64,000 nucleotides of DNA from Chitinophagales bacterium (GCA_020635995.1 JACJYS010000001.1:310001-374000); one strand, 5' to 3'; positions 1 to 11,684 are shown, numbered from the stretch's first letter. Notes: generated from the letters alone by a model not told the origin. Numbers and translations are program-made.

Positions 1-3000
1 CATCAACCATTTGTACACTATATATATTATGGTCTAAAGCAGTATCTAAATTAAACGTTAATGAATTTGTATTTGCCCCTACATAGTTTGTGTTTCCTAA
101 TAAACTTACATCTCCACTTCCTTCGTTTATAAACCATTCAAAACTTATCATGTTTTGTGCATCTATAATTATGGTTTGAGATAAACCGGAGCAAACGGCT
201 ACATCTTGCAAGTCATTATAAACACCTATATAATTTACATTTAATTGTGTTGTTATTATGCTATCGCAACCATTTGTTAATCTAGGGATAATTGTAATGT
301 ACGAACCCTCTGTATTAACTTGGCTTCCATCCGGTAAGGTATGAAATTCATCTTCGCATATAGTAAACGATAAAGTGGTGTCTGCTGTGGCCAATCCAAT
401 TATATCTATAGTGTCTGTATTGATACAACCATTAGCATCTGTTCCTTCTACATAATATTGTGTGCTTCCAAGCAACGGATTAAACGGAACACCATTTTGC
501 ACACCGTTACTCCACACATAAACAGATGCACCACTTCCGGAAAGCATTACATCATTGTTTTCACAAACAGTATCATTTGGTGTAGCTGTAGCTAATACAT
601 TAGGTAGTGGGCTAACGGTTAATTGAATTTCATACCAAACACTATCGCAACCACTACTGGTATAACGAAGCGTATCATAATAAGTGTTTTGAGAGGTGTA
701 ATCAGTTCCATTAAAACTAAAGGTATCCCCTTCACAAATACTTGCCGGTACAGTAACTGTTATGGCACTATCTACATCTATAAATATTACATAATGTACA
801 CTATCACAAGCATAGTAGGAATATGCAGAAGTATCATAATACAAGCCTTCTGTAACATAACTGTTGCCATTAAATGTATAACTGTTTCCTTCACATATTG
901 TTTGTCTTATGGTGTCTGTTACAAAATCTAATCTTTGTAAGTTAAGCGTATAATGTATGCTATCACACCCACTTGCCGTGTGGTATAAGGTATCGTAATA
1001 GGTGCCGGATTGCGTATAATTTATGCCATTTAAGGTGTAAATATCGCCTTCACAAATTGTATCGTTTAATGTAATTGGTTCTATACTATCTATATGTAGA
1101 TTAATATTGTATTGAACAGAATCACAACCCGAAGCGGTATAGCGAGCTGTGTCTTGATAAAAGCCGTTAATAGTATAAGTTGTGCCGTTTACCGTTAAGC
1201 TTTGTCCTTGACAAATTGTTGTGTCTATATTTTCTACGGTAATGCTATCTATATGTAGGTTGATATTGTATTGTATGGAATCGCAACCGCTTACTACGTA
1301 TCTCGCTGTGTCTTGATAGAAACCATTTGCAGTATAAGTTACACCATTTACGGTTAAGCTTTGTCCTTGACAAATTGTAGTATCTATATTTTCTACGGTA
1401 AAGCTGTCAATGTGTAGATTAATATTATACTGTATGGAATCACAACCGCTTACTACGTATCTCGCTGTGTCTTGATAGAAGCCGTTGGCGGTATAAGTTG
1501 TACCGTTTACGGTTAAGCTTTGTCCTTGACAAATTGTAGTATCTATATTTTCTACGGTAAAGCTGTCAATATGTAAATTGATATTGTATTGTATAGAATC
1601 ACAACCGCTTGCTACATAACGTGCTGTATCTTGATAGAAACCATTTGAAGTATATGTTGTGCCGTTTACCGTTAAACTTTGTCCTTGGCAGATTGTTGTA
1701 TCTATATTTTTTACTGTAAAACTATCAATATGTAAATTGATATTGTATTGTATAGAATCACAACCGCTTACTACGTATCTCGCTGTGTCTTGATAGAAGC
1801 CGTTGGCGGTATAAGTAGTACCGTTTACCGTTAAACTTTGTCCTTGACAAATGGTGGTATCTATATTCTCTACTGTAAAGCTATCTATGTGTAGATTGAT
1901 ATTGTACTGTATAGAATCACAACCGCTTATTACGTATCTCGCTGTATCTTGATAGAAACCATTTGCGGTATATGTTGTGCCATTTACCGTTAAACTTTGT
2001 CCTTGGCAGATTGTGGTGTCTATATTTTCTACGGTAAAGCTATCTATATGTAAGTTTATATTGTACTGTATAGAATCACAACCGCTTATTACGTATCTCG
2101 CTGTATCTTGATAGAAACCATTGGTATTATATGTTACACCATTTACGGTTAAGCTTTGTCCTTGACAAATGGTGGTGTCTATATTTTCTACTGTAAAACT
2201 ATCAATATGTAGATTAATATTATACTGTATAGAATCACAACCGCTTACTACGTATCTCGCTGTATCTTGATAGAACCCGTTTGAAGTATAAGTAATTCCA
2301 TTTACCGTTAAACTTTGTCCTTGACAGATTGTGGTGTCTATTACTACAGCTTCAAAACTATCTACCTGTATGTTTAATACATATTGCATACTGTCGCAAC
2401 CACTTATAACATAATCTAAGGTGTCAAAATAAATGCCTGTTTGATTGTAGTTTATTCCATTTAAAACAAATACTTCTCCTTGACAAATAACGGTGTCTAT
2501 TGTGGTTATATTAAAACTATCTACTTGTAGGTTTATGGTATAATGAATACTATCGCAACCACTTTGGGTATAATGTACAGTATCTAAATATGTGCCTTCC
2601 GTTACATAACTTTCTCCATTTAAAATATATGCCTGACCTTGGCAAATAGTTGTATCTATAGTAATTGATATAAAACTATCTACTTGCAAGTTCAATATAT
2701 ATTGTACACTATCACAACCGCTTATGGCATGGAGCAAGGTGTCGTAATAGGTGTTTGTAGCGGTATAAGCTATTCCATTTAAGGTATATGTTTGCCCTTG
2801 ACAAATAGTAGTGTCTATTATGCTTACCTCAAAACTATCCACTTGCAAATTGAGAATGTACTGCATACTATCGCAACCACTTAAGGCATAATGTAAGGTG
2901 TCGTAATAGGTGTTTGTTGATGTATAAGACATTCCATTTAAAGTATATGTTTGTCCTTGACAGATTGTTGTATCTATTGTTATTACTGCAAAACTGTCTA

Positions 3001-6000
3001 TTTGTAAATTTATAGTATAGTGTATAGAATCGCAACCAGAAATGGCATAACGAGCGGTATCTTGATAGAAACCTGTAGCGGTATAAGTTGTGCCGTTTAC
3101 AGTTAAACTTTGTCCTTGGCAGATGGTGGTATCTATGTTTTGAGCCGTGAAGCTATCTATGTGTAAAAACAATGTAAAAAGACTATCGCAACCGCCATTT
3201 GCCGCATTATATAATGTATCATAATATGTGCCGGCTATATTGTGTGTGTTTCCATTAAATGTAACTGCTTGCCCTTGACAAATGGTTGTATCTATAAAAC
3301 CGGGAACATAACTACCAATTGTTAAATTTATATTAAATTGTACACTATCACAACCACCCAAAATATATCTTGTAGTATCTTGATAAAATCCAGTTGTATT
3401 ATATGTAATACCATTAATTGTCAATGTTTGCCCTTGACAAATTGTTGTGTCTATATTTTCAACTGTGAAACTATCTATATGTAGGTTAATATTATAATGA
3501 ACAGAATCGCAACCCGAAATAGTATAACGAGCTGTGTCTTGATAGAAACCATTGGTAGTATATGTTGTACCGTTTACGGTCAAACTTTGTCCTTGACAAA
3601 TTGTGGTATCTATATTCTCTACGGTAAAGCTGTCAATATGTAAATTGATATTGTACTGTATAGAATCGCAACCGCTTACTACATATCTCGCTGTATCTTG
3701 ATAGAAACCATTGGCAATATATGTTGTACCATTTACGGTTAAGCTTTGTCCCTGACATATAGTTGTGTCTATGTTTTCTACGGTAAAGCTATCAATATGT
3801 AAATTGATATTGTATTGTATAGAATCACAACCACTTACTACATAACGTGCCGTGTTTTGATAGAAACCGTTGGCAGTATAGCTTGTACCGTTTACTGTTA
3901 AACTTTGACCTTGGCAAATAATGGTGTCTATATTCTCTACTATAAAGCTATCTATATGTAAGTTTATATTATACTGTATTGAATCACAACCACTTGCTAC
4001 ATATCTTGCTGTGTCTTGATAGAATCCATTTGCGGTATAAGTTGTACCATTTACGGTTAAGCTCCGTCCTTGACAAATAGTGGTGTCTATATTCTCTACT
4101 ATAAAGCTATCAATATGTAAATTGATATTGTATTGTATAGAATCACAACCACTTACTACATAACGTGCCGTGTCTTGATAGAAACCGTTGGCAGTATAGC
4201 TTGTACCGTTTACTGTTAAACTTTGACCTTGGCAAATAATGGTGTCTATATTCTCTACTATAAAGCTATCTATATGTAGATTGATATTGTACTGAATAGA
4301 ATCACAACCACTTACAACATATCTCGCTGTATCTTGATAGAAACCATTTGTTGTATATGTTATACCGTTTACTGTTAAGCTTTGTCCTTGACAAATTGTT
4401 GTGTCTATATTCTCAACTGTAAAGCTATCAATATGTAGGTTAATATTGTATTGTATGGAATCACAACCGCTTACTACGTATCTCGCTGTGTCTTGATAGA
4501 AACCATTTGCGGTATATGTTGTGCCGTTTACTGTTAAACTTTGTCCTTGGCAGATGGTGGTATCTATATTTTCTACAATAAAGCTATCAATATGCAGGTT
4601 AATATTATAATGAACAGAATCGCAACCGGAAACAGCATAACGTGCCGTATCTTGATAGAAACCATTAGCAGTATATGTTGTGCCATTTACGGTTAAGCTC
4701 CGTCCTTGACAAATAGTGGTGTCTATATTTTCTACGGTGAAGCTATCTATATGTAAATTGATATTGTATTGTATGGAATCACAACCCGAAATGGTGTACC
4801 GTGCTGTATCTTGATAGAAACCATTGGCTGTATAGCTTGTGCCGTTTACGGTTAATGTTTGTCCTTGACAAATGGTTGTATCTATATTTTCTACGGTAAA
4901 GCTGTCAATATGTAAATTGATATTGTATTGTATGGAATCACAACCGCTTGCTACGTATCTCGCTGTATCTTGATAGAAGCCGTTGGCGGTATAAGTTACA
5001 CCATTTACTGTTAAGCTTTGCCCTTGGCAGATGGTGGTGTCTATATTTTCTACGGTGAAGCTATCAATATGTAAATTGATATTGTATTGTATGGAATCAC
5101 AACCCGAAATGGTGTACCGTGCTGTATCTTGATAGAAACCATTGGCGGTATATGTTGTGCCGTTTACTGTTAAACTTTGTCCTTGACAAATAGTTGTGTC
5201 CATATTCTCTACAATAAAGCTATCAATATGTAGATTTATATTGTACTGTATGGAATCACAACCGCTTACTACATAACGTGCCGTGTCTTGATAGAAACCG
5301 TTGGCGGTATAAGTTGTGCCATTTACCGTTAAACTTTGTCCTTGGCAAATTGTTGTGTCTATATTCTCTACGGTAAAGCTGTCAATATGTAGATTGATAT
5401 TGTACTGAATAGAATCACAACCACTTACCACATATCTCGCTGTATCTTGATAGAAACCGCTGGCGGTATATGTTGTGCCGTTTACCGTTAAACTTTGTCC
5501 TTGGCAGATGGTGGTATCTATATTTTCTATGGTGAAGCTATCTATATGAAGATTGATATTGTATTGTATGGAATCGCAACCGCTTGCTACATATCTCGCT
5601 GTGTCTTGATAGAAGCCATTGGTATTATAAGTTGTACCGTTTACGGTTAAGCTTTGTCCTTGGCAAATTGTTGTGTCTATATTCTCTACGGTAAAGCTAT
5701 CTATATGTAGGTTAATATTGTATTGTATGGAATCACAGTTAGAAACAGTGTATCGTGCTGTGTCTTGATAGAAGCCGTTGGAAGTATAAGTTGTGCCGTT
5801 TACTATTAAACTCTGCCCTTGACAAATAGTGGTGTCTATATTTTCTACTGTAAAACTATCTATATGTAGGTTAATATTGTATTGTATGGAATCACAGTTA
5901 GAAACAGTGTATCGTGCTGTGTCTTGATAGAAGCCGTTGGAAGTATAAGTTGTGCCGTTTACGATTAATGTTTGTCCTTGACAAATTGTTGTGTCTATAT

Positions 6001-9000
6001 TTTCTACAATAAAGCTATCTATATGTAGATTGATATTATACTGTATAGAATCACAACCACTTATTACGTATCTCGCTGTATCTTGATAGAAACCATTAGC
6101 AGTATATGTTGTGCCATTTACTATTAAACTCTGCCCTTGGCAAATGGTGGTATCTATACTAATAATACTTGGTAAATTTTCGGTTACAACTTCTACTGTA
6201 TCACACACCATACAACTACTACTGGTTACACACCATTCAAATTTATAAACTAACCCACCTTGCAGATTTATTGTTTCATTTTTGTTTGTAGAACTATTAA
6301 TTCCTGTTGAACTATTTGCATCTATTTGTGTCCACACACCATAGCCCTTTAAATTATTTGCAGAAGTTGTGAATAAACCGGGACACACCAAAGTATCATT
6401 CCCTGCATTTACTTCCATGCTTAATGGGTCTGTTATTATTACAACAATACTATCTTTTAGAAAACCATTACATCCAAGTGATGTATTTTCAACAAAAATT
6501 TTGTAATACAATGTATCTTCTATTGTAGAAGGGAAAGAAAATAATATATCACTTCCTGTTCCCGATATAGCAGCACCAACCAAAGAATTAGCTTCAATAT
6601 CATATAATTGATAGGTTTTACCTATTTCTGAATTTTCTACTATAATTTCTATATCTTCCCCTAAACAAACACTATCGGCATGTATCGGTAAATTTTCTAT
6701 GTAACAAATTTGAAAGGGGGTGGTATAATCATCACACAAGCAAGCATTATCAGCTGCTCTTGCTACCAATATTAAATTATCTAACTGAGTGGTTGTAGCT
6801 GTAAAATATAGTGTGTCTATTGCTGAAGATCCTGCAAGAATTGTATTGTTATACATTTGTGTTCCAAGTAAAACATCTGTGCCGGCATCGTATATTTGAT
6901 TATTATTTGCATCATAATAAACGCTAATTTCTATGTTAGGATTAACATTTAAAGAACTTGTAGTATTATCAATTGTATAAATTGCAGTTACGTTATGATT
7001 TGGAGAAGCACCATCTTCAACTACCAAATTCGCTTCTACAATAAAATTAGGTTTTGTGATTGTAGTTTCTTCTATTTGATACCCGGTTTCCAATATAGAA
7101 TTTGAACAAGGTGTAGCACCACAATATAGACCCGAAGCCGATACATAAGAAAATATCTCTATTGTTGCCACAGAATCACACCCCGCCATTTCGGAAGTTA
7201 CTTCCATGTCCATATTTAACTCGTCTCCGTTTTCTAATCCCTGCGGAATTAAAAACAACACTTCATTCACTCCTCCAACCAAGTTTGATGAAATAAATGT
7301 TGGACAATCTGTACTATTACATGTAAAAGACTGATATGATACATTTGTTGGTAAAGCAATTTTCATTGTATCTTGAACACCTGTTACTGGTCCTGACAAG
7401 CCAGAAAAAATGGTGCTCGTAAAATTAATAGTATCCATTTCCGAACAACCCTCTATCCCATTTATAGGCGGTGCTATGGCGTGAAAAATCTCATAATCAC
7501 TTGAAGCTCCATTTACCGCTATTTTAGCAGAAAAATCATCTCCTCCACTACCTATCGCTAAACCACTACAAGGTTTCTCTCCATACACTACAAATCTAAT
7601 TCTGGAATTAGCAATAAAATTGCAATTAGTTTGAGCATTTAGAGTTACTAATACGGTACGACCATCTATTCCAGAACTATTTACCGTTCCATAAATTCCA
7701 TTTATAGAATCTATTAGTGTATGATCTAAAAGATTAATAATAATATTTCCCCCCAATACTGTTGTTGATACTATTTGTGAATTACCGGAACCCGCAGGAT
7801 ATTCAACATTTACACTATTAATAGTTAAAGCCGATACACCTCCAGGAACAGCAAAGCTTATATAAGGGTTTTCAACATTTGCTTCATCTAAGCTCAAAAC
7901 ATCCATACTTATAATAAATGGATTGCACATTGTAACAGGGACTGCTGTGCTTGATTCATCAACATTAATCTCAACTATTGATCCTTTTGGCTCTAAACCA
8001 AGTTCCAACACTTCGTCATAACAATTTGTGGCATCAACAGCCAAATAATCAGAAGGATAACCCGAACACCCCCAACCTATATTCACGTCAAAAAATTGAT
8101 TAGTACAAGTAGTATAATCTGCTTTAATTCTATAATAATGAGTACTTACGCCATTCATAGCACCTAGCTGAACATATAAATATCCCCCTTGGCTTGAGCT
8201 TGTTAATAAAGTTTCTGTTGATCCACTTACAGCATATACGCCTGTTATGTTTATTCCGGGAATTGTTTCTATTCTTAACCAATTATATGCTACGTTGCCA
8301 GAATTAGTTTTATCTACTTGCACATCCCAACTAATATTAGATTGTACCCCTTGAACAACAGGAACAGGAGATTGTAAAGTATAAGTAGGTTGGTTAAAGA
8401 TTCCGTACGGAAAATTATAACTACTAGAATCAGCCTCAGCAATATTAGGAGAATAAGTAAATTTATCAAAGTATGTCTTAATATTTGTTGATGCTGTTCC
8501 TGGAAATAAATTTAATGGAGCTCCACACTTTACATCTACCAATATTTTAAATTCCGTATAATAACTGCCCCAATTAGGATACGAGTATATAGGGGTAGAT
8601 TTAACTGTAACTGTTCTATTTGCTGCATTATAATATGCAGATGCGTTTGAGGTGCTAGCTACAACTCCTGCATTATTGCCCACAGTTGCAGATCCTGAAA
8701 TATATTCCACATAATCTGGCAATGTAAACACTACTGAGTCCGCCTCCAAAGGAGGCCTGTATTCTCCAGGAAAAGTTTGATATCCTATTTTTCTATTCCA
8801 AACCCACATTCGCATAAAAGCATTAGAACATTCATTAATCGTTTGTCCACTAAGCCAAGGTGTAATATATGGCATTACTGGGTCTAACACAACAGATTCT
8901 CCATATCTATCACATTCGTGTCTCGTTACTCCGTCAGGTTCATATAAAAAGAAATAACCAACAAAATTAGAAAGTGGGTATGGATTAAAATTTGTTGCTA

Positions 9001-11434
9001 AACTTGTTGGCACTACTAAATCAAAACTCAGCCATACAGTATCTATTGCATTTCCTTCGCCATATTGATATGTAGAACTAACTAATGTAGAATATGAACT
9101 TAAATCAAACAAAATTTCTTTATTGCTCCCCGTAAAACCCGTATAGTTAGGAACACCCGTTAATGAACCATTAAATATTCCTGACGAAATATCATTAATT
9201 GTTATTTCACCTGAGCCTGGCACATAATTTAAGTTTGCCGTTGTCGCAGCAGTCCAACTCAAAGAATAATATAAATTATCTACTACAGTATCTCCGCTCA
9301 TAATCATGTATGTTTCTACATGCATAGTGTCTCCACTTAAATAATACTTTGTATTGTGTACACTTGGATCAAGAGTTACTTTAGCCGTTTTGGTATTATC
9401 AGTCCAACCTGCCGTTGTTCTATTAGCCTCCATTCCCTTTGTAATTGGTCCTTTACAAGAAACTGGACAATGAGTATTTATGGTTGGTAAAGTAGTACAA
9501 TATATGTCAGAATTAATACAACCTCCATCACAAATAAATCTTGCTTGATAGGATAAAGAAAGAGATGTAGAATTAAATATATTGCAATCAATAGTTAATG
9601 GAAAATTAAACCATCTCGTTAAACCTACCCCATCTCCCTCTAATTGATACACCAATGTGTCCCCATCCATGAAATAAGAAGGATTTAATGTAGTGGGTAA
9701 ATTTGGTGGAGTAACCCCATCATAACTTATACCTGGTGGTAATGGTATTCTTATTTGGTATATTTCATTACTGCCACTCCCACTTGGGTTACCACACTTC
9801 CATGTACCTCTACCACTTATTCCTGGTTTGACTAACACGTTGAAATTTGCACCGCTTGGTCCATCAATGTCAGTTGGTACATCATATTCTGAAACCTCTT
9901 GATACTTGCCGAAAATATTATAATGGCGGTCTAAGGTTTTTCCTAACCTATCTGTCCCACATTGAGTTCTATGAACAACCTGTATATAATTGTGTTCCCA
10001 TTCTTCCCATGTCCAGTTACTACTGGCCGAAACACAAGAACCAAGAGAAGGATTTATCAATACATCCCAAGAGAATTTAAAAGATTGTCCCGGACCTAAA
10101 TCGTCATAATAACCATCACCATCTAAATCTTCTAAACCTACACCCGGTCCGTCCGGATCAAAAGTTAAGGTATCAAATATTCCCACAAAAGCATCTCCTG
10201 CCCCTGGTAAAGAACCATGATTTCCCCACAACAAATCAGTTACAGCAATACCATTTACGGCATAGTTTAAATGTTGATAGCGATTTGAATGTGCACTAAT
10301 TTCTTTAGTAGTATATGTTAAAGGATTTACAGAATTAGGTCCTTTTCCTATACCTATCAATATATCGGTAGCAGCTGCTCCGGCATTGGTATTGGTATTG
10401 GTTATAGTTACTTCTACATGGTTTGTATCACAAAAATAATAAGCACTCGTAGGATAGGTGCTAAACACCATTATAATATTTGGTAATTGAGAACCAAAAA
10501 TAACATTGCCCGGTTGAGAAGCAGAAATATAACATACTTCTCCAACACTACAACCATATTGAGAAAAGTGTCTTACCGGCTCAGCCTCACATCTTCGTAC
10601 TTTAAAACTTTCTTGAAATGTTATTGTTTCTCCATTATCAAAATATCCCACAGTTCCACTCGTAGCGGCACTAGAAGTATTAAAAGGTGCTACCGATAAA
10701 TCAATATCAAAATATAAGGTATCTCCAGTACTTAAGGCATTAGGCACCAAAGGAATACCACCATAATATAAAACGTAATTGACTGTTGCATTAGTATTAG
10801 CTATTACTACTTTATGTACAAATTTTTGAATGCGTCCACTACCGCCCTGAACAACTGTAATGTTTCTTGGCGGAATAATATCGCCAAGATTAGCGTTTGC
10901 CGTAACAATAGGTTGAACACTTAATACTGCTACATTTAAACTATAAGGTGCTATTGAAGGGTCTGTGTCTGTCAAAGAACTTGCCGATCCCCCGGTATAT
11001 GATGCACTAAAAGCATCTTTAAAAGAACCTCCCCCTATAGAATAATCAATAGATGCACATGCTGCTCTTCGGGTAAATGTAAAATCAAATGTTGTTCCAC
11101 CTCCCCATACTGCACCTATTATGTTAAATACTGGCACGGTAGCTGTAGATGTTGCATCTTCTGTAATAGTTCCTCCAACTACTGTCCCCCCTGTTCTTGT
11201 AACAGTACCTGTAACATACTCTATACCTGTAGGTAAAGTAAAGGTAATTTTAAAATTATTCAAACCGCTTTTCTTTGATACAATATGCACCAATTCTGTG
11301 GTGTTACTTACATCACAAGGTATCATGCCTCCCGAAGGTGTTACTGTTATGTTGTAATCCGCATTTGATTGTGCTGTTAGTATAGACACAGCAAACACAA
11401 ACAAAAAAGTAAAAAGGGAATTTAACTTTCTCAT
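1..11434 (-). CDS. Giant secreted repeat protein, C-terminus beyond the left edge
   Basis: The frame stays open from an ATG at 11434 to the left edge: 3811 codons, no stop met when read through, and the 3' end missing. The first codons give a clear signal peptide (MRKLNSLFTFLFVFAVS, then a short stretch to TAQS). Residues about 25-1750 are non-repetitive and Cys/Thr/Asn-rich, resembling the beta-sandwich surface domains common in Bacteroidota exoproteins. Residues about 1756-3450 are 32 tandem copies of a 53-residue repeat. After it come three diverged ICEGD-type repeats, a PNDTVCENN Ig-like module and the start of the pre-CHU_C region seen in the 3751-residue protein at 41299. By that similarity the missing end should be a gliding-motility C-terminal domain for T9SS export. 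The likely role is a very long surface adhesin; ligand unknown. Alternative: a passive stalk or matrix protein. Confidence 0.9.
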   Translation of the reverse strand, partial: MRKLNSLFTFLFVFAVSILTAQSNADYNITVTPSGGMIPCDVSNTTELVHIVSKKSGLNNFKITFTLPTGIEYVTGTVTRTGGTVVGGTITEDATSTATVPVFNIIGAVWGGGTTFDFTFTRRAACASIDYSIGGGSFKDAFSASYTGGSASSLTDTDPSIAPYSLNVAVLSVQPIVTANANLGDIIPPRNITVVQGGSGRIQKFVHKVVIANTNATVNYVLYYGGIPLVPNALSTGDTLYFDIDLSVAPFNTSSAATSGTVGYFDNGETITFQESFKVRRCEAEPVRHFSQYGCSVGEVCYISASQPGNVIFGSQLPNIIMVFSTYPTSAYYFCDTNHVEVTITNTNTNAGAAATDILIGIGKGPNSVNPLTYTTKEISAHSNRYQHLNYAVNGIAVTDLLWGNHGSLPGAGDAFVGIFDTLTFDPDGPGVGLEDLDGDGYYDDLGPGQSFKFSWDVLINPSLGSCVSASSNWTWEEWEHNYIQVVHRTQCGTDRLGKTLDRHYNIFGKYQEVSEYDVPTDIDGPSGANFNVLVKPGISGRGTWKCGNPSGSGSNEIYQIRIPLPPGISYDGVTPPNLPTTLNPSYFMDGDTLVYQLEGDGVGLTRWFNFPLTIDCNIFNSTSLSLSYQARFICDGGCINSDIYCTTLPTINTHCPVSCKGPITKGMEANRTTAGWTDNTKTAKVTLDPSVHNTKYYLSGDTMHVETYMIMSGDTVVDNLYYSLSWTAATTANLNYVPGSGEITINDISSGIFNGSLTGVPNYTGFTGSNKEILFDLSSYSTLVSSTYQYGEGNAIDTVWLSFDLVVPTSLATNFNPYPLSNFVGYFFLYEPDGVTRHECDRYGESVVLDPVMPYITPWLSGQTINECSNAFMRMWVWNRKIGYQTFPGEYRPPLEADSVVFTLPDYVEYISGSATVGNNAGVVASTSNASAYYNAANRTVTVKSTPIYSYPNWGSYYTEFKILVDVKCGAPLNLFPGTASTNIKTYFDKFTYSPNIAEADSSSYNFPYGIFNQPTYTLQSPVPVVQGVQSNISWDVQVDKTNSGNVAYNWLRIETIPGINITGVYAVSGSTETLLTSSSQGGYLYVQLGAMNGVSTHYYRIKADYTTCTNQFFDVNIGWGCSGYPSDYLAVDATNCYDEVLELGLEPKGSIVEINVDESSTAVPVTMCNPFIISMDVLSLDEANVENPYISFAVPGGVSALTINSVNVEYPAGSGNSQIVSTTVLGGNIIINLLDHTLIDSINGIYGTVNSSGIDGRTVLVTLNAQTNCNFIANSRIRFVVYGEKPCSGLAIGSGGDDFSAKIAVNGASSDYEIFHAIAPPINGIEGCSEMDTINFTSTIFSGLSGPVTGVQDTMKIALPTNVSYQSFTCNSTDCPTFISSNLVGGVNEVLFLIPQGLENGDELNMDMEVTSEMAGCDSVATIEIFSYVSASGLYCGATPCSNSILETGYQIEETTITKPNFIVEANLVVEDGASPNHNVTAIYTIDNTTSSLNVNPNIEISVYYDANNNQIYDAGTDVLLGTQMYNNTILAGSSAIDTLYFTATTTQLDNLILVARAADNACLCDDYTTPFQICYIENLPIHADSVCLGEDIEIIVENSEIGKTYQLYDIEANSLVGAAISGTGSDILFSFPSTIEDTLYYKIFVENTSLGCNGFLKDSIVVIITDPLSMEVNAGNDTLVCPGLFTTSANNLKGYGVWTQIDANSSTGINSSTNKNETINLQGGLVYKFEWCVTSSSCMVCDTVEVVTENLPSIISIDTTICQGQSLIVNGTTYTANGFYQDTARYVISGCDSIQYNINLHIDSFIVENIDTTICQGQTLIVNGTTYTSNGFYQDTARYTVSNCDSIQYNINLHIDSFTVENIDTTICQGQSLIVNGTTYTSNGFYQDTARYTVSNCDSIQYNINLHIDSFTVENIDTTICQGQSLTVNGTTYNTNGFYQDTARYVASGCDSIQYNINLHIDSFTIENIDTTICQGQSLTVNGTTYTASGFYQDTARYVVSGCDSIQYNINLHIDSFTVENIDTTICQGQSLTVNGTTYTANGFYQDTARYVVSGCDSIQYNINLHIDSFIVENMDTTICQGQSLTVNGTTYTANGFYQDTARYTISGCDSIQYNINLHIDSFTVENIDTTICQGQSLTVNGVTYTANGFYQDTARYVASGCDSIQYNINLHIDSFTVENIDTTICQGQTLTVNGTSYTANGFYQDTARYTISGCDSIQYNINLHIDSFTVENIDTTICQGRSLTVNGTTYTANGFYQDTARYAVSGCDSVHYNINLHIDSFIVENIDTTICQGQSLTVNGTTYTANGFYQDTARYVVSGCDSIQYNINLHIDSFTVENIDTTICQGQSLTVNGITYTTNGFYQDTARYVVSGCDSIQYNINLHIDSFIVENIDTIICQGQSLTVNGTSYTANGFYQDTARYVVSGCDSIQYNINLHIDSFIVENIDTTICQGRSLTVNGTTYTANGFYQDTARYVASGCDSIQYNINLHIDSFIVENIDTIICQGQSLTVNGTSYTANGFYQNTARYVVSGCDSIQYNINLHIDSFTVENIDTTICQGQSLTVNGTTYIANGFYQDTARYVVSGCDSIQYNINLHIDSFTVENIDTTICQGQSLTVNGTTYTTNGFYQDTARYTISGCDSVHYNINLHIDSFTVENIDTTICQGQTLTINGITYNTTGFYQDTTRYILGGCDSVQFNINLTIGSYVPGFIDTTICQGQAVTFNGNTHNIAGTYYDTLYNAANGGCDSLFTLFLHIDSFTAQNIDTTICQGQSLTVNGTTYTATGFYQDTARYAISGCDSIHYTINLQIDSFAVITIDTTICQGQTYTLNGMSYTSTNTYYDTLHYALSGCDSMQYILNLQVDSFEVSIIDTTICQGQTYTLNGIAYTATNTYYDTLLHAISGCDSVQYILNLQVDSFISITIDTTICQGQAYILNGESYVTEGTYLDTVHYTQSGCDSIHYTINLQVDSFNITTIDTVICQGEVFVLNGINYNQTGIYFDTLDYVISGCDSMQYVLNIQVDSFEAVVIDTTICQGQSLTVNGITYTSNGFYQDTARYVVSGCDSIQYNINLHIDSFTVENIDTTICQGQSLTVNGVTYNTNGFYQDTARYVISGCDSIQYNINLHIDSFTVENIDTTICQGQSLTVNGTTYTANGFYQDTARYVISGCDSIQYNINLHIDSFTVENIDTTICQGQSLTVNGTTYTANGFYQDTARYVVSGCDSIQYNINLHIDSFTVKNIDTTICQGQSLTVNGTTYTSNGFYQDTARYVASGCDSIQYNINLHIDSFTVENIDTTICQGQSLTVNGTTYTANGFYQDTARYVVSGCDSIQYNINLHIDSFTVENIDTTICQGQSLTVNGVTYTANGFYQDTARYVVSGCDSIQYNINLHIDSITVENIDTTICQGQSLTVNGTTYTINGFYQDTARYTASGCDSVQYNINLHIDSIEPITLNDTICEGDIYTLNGINYTQSGTYYDTLYHTASGCDSIHYTLNLQRLDFVTDTIRQTICEGNSYTFNGNSYVTEGLYYDTSAYSYYACDSVHYVIFIDVDSAITVTVPASICEGDTFSFNGTDYTSQNTYYDTLRYTSSGCDSVWYEIQLTVSPLPNVLATATPNDTVCENNDVMLSGSGASVYVWSNGVQNGVPFNPLLGSTQYYVEGTDANGCINTDTIDIIGLATADTTLSFTICEDEFHTLPDGSQVNTEGSYITIIPRLTNGCDSIITTQLNVNYIGVYNDLQDVAVCSGLSQTIIIDAQNMISFEWFINEGSGDVSLLGNTNYVGANTNSLTFNLDTALDHNIYSVQMVD
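1078..6168 (-). repeat. Array of 32 x 159-bp coding repeats
   Basis: The spacing of the TICQGQ codons (DNA cttgacaaat or cttggcagat on the plus strand) is 159 bp from about 6135 to 1205, except one 162-bp interval near 3114-3275. Each unit reads roughly ENIDTTICQGQSLTVNGTTY, then TANGFYQDTARY, a small-residue SGC motif, and DSIQYNINLHIDSF. Two Cys per unit are invariant, which would allow one disulfide per repeat. Units at about 2320-3430 are clearly diverged, while those on both sides are nearly uniform. Some pairs are almost identical: 3784-3960 matches 4102-4278 with one mismatch at a two-unit offset, and two adjacent units at about 5700-5970 are close copies. Confidence 0.9.
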
Positions 11435-11684
11435 ATAATTAAAAATACAACATCTTACATTAAAGATTATTGTTTTATACTCGTAGTTTAATTAGTTAAA
11501 AAATAATACAAACCTTAATAACTATATCGTTAAGATTGTTTTTGTAATACGAAAAAAACACTTCAGTTGTTACAGTCCATATATCAGAATCAAAGATAAA
11601 GAGAATATATATGGCAAGAGTTATTATGACATTAATATATTAAGAGTCTATGACAAAGAGTCTATAAAATAATACATCATCACC
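11435..11684. other. Intergenic region between dnaE and the giant gene
   Basis: These 250 bp lie downstream of dnaE and upstream of the giant gene (both minus strand). The region is very AT-rich and has no open frame, tRNA-like structure or strong hairpin. A short direct repeat (aagagtctat, twice, near 11640-11665) and an imperfect palindrome around taactatatcgtta (near 11520) are the only structure seen. It probably holds the promoter of the giant gene, but no perfect TAnnTTTG box was found close to its start; a TATTTTTA lies just upstream of the ATG. Confidence 0.5.

Noticed and set aside
623..931. Small frames antisense to the minus-strand giant gene
   Set aside because: They fall inside a coherent long reading frame on the other strand and have no domain or signal of their own.
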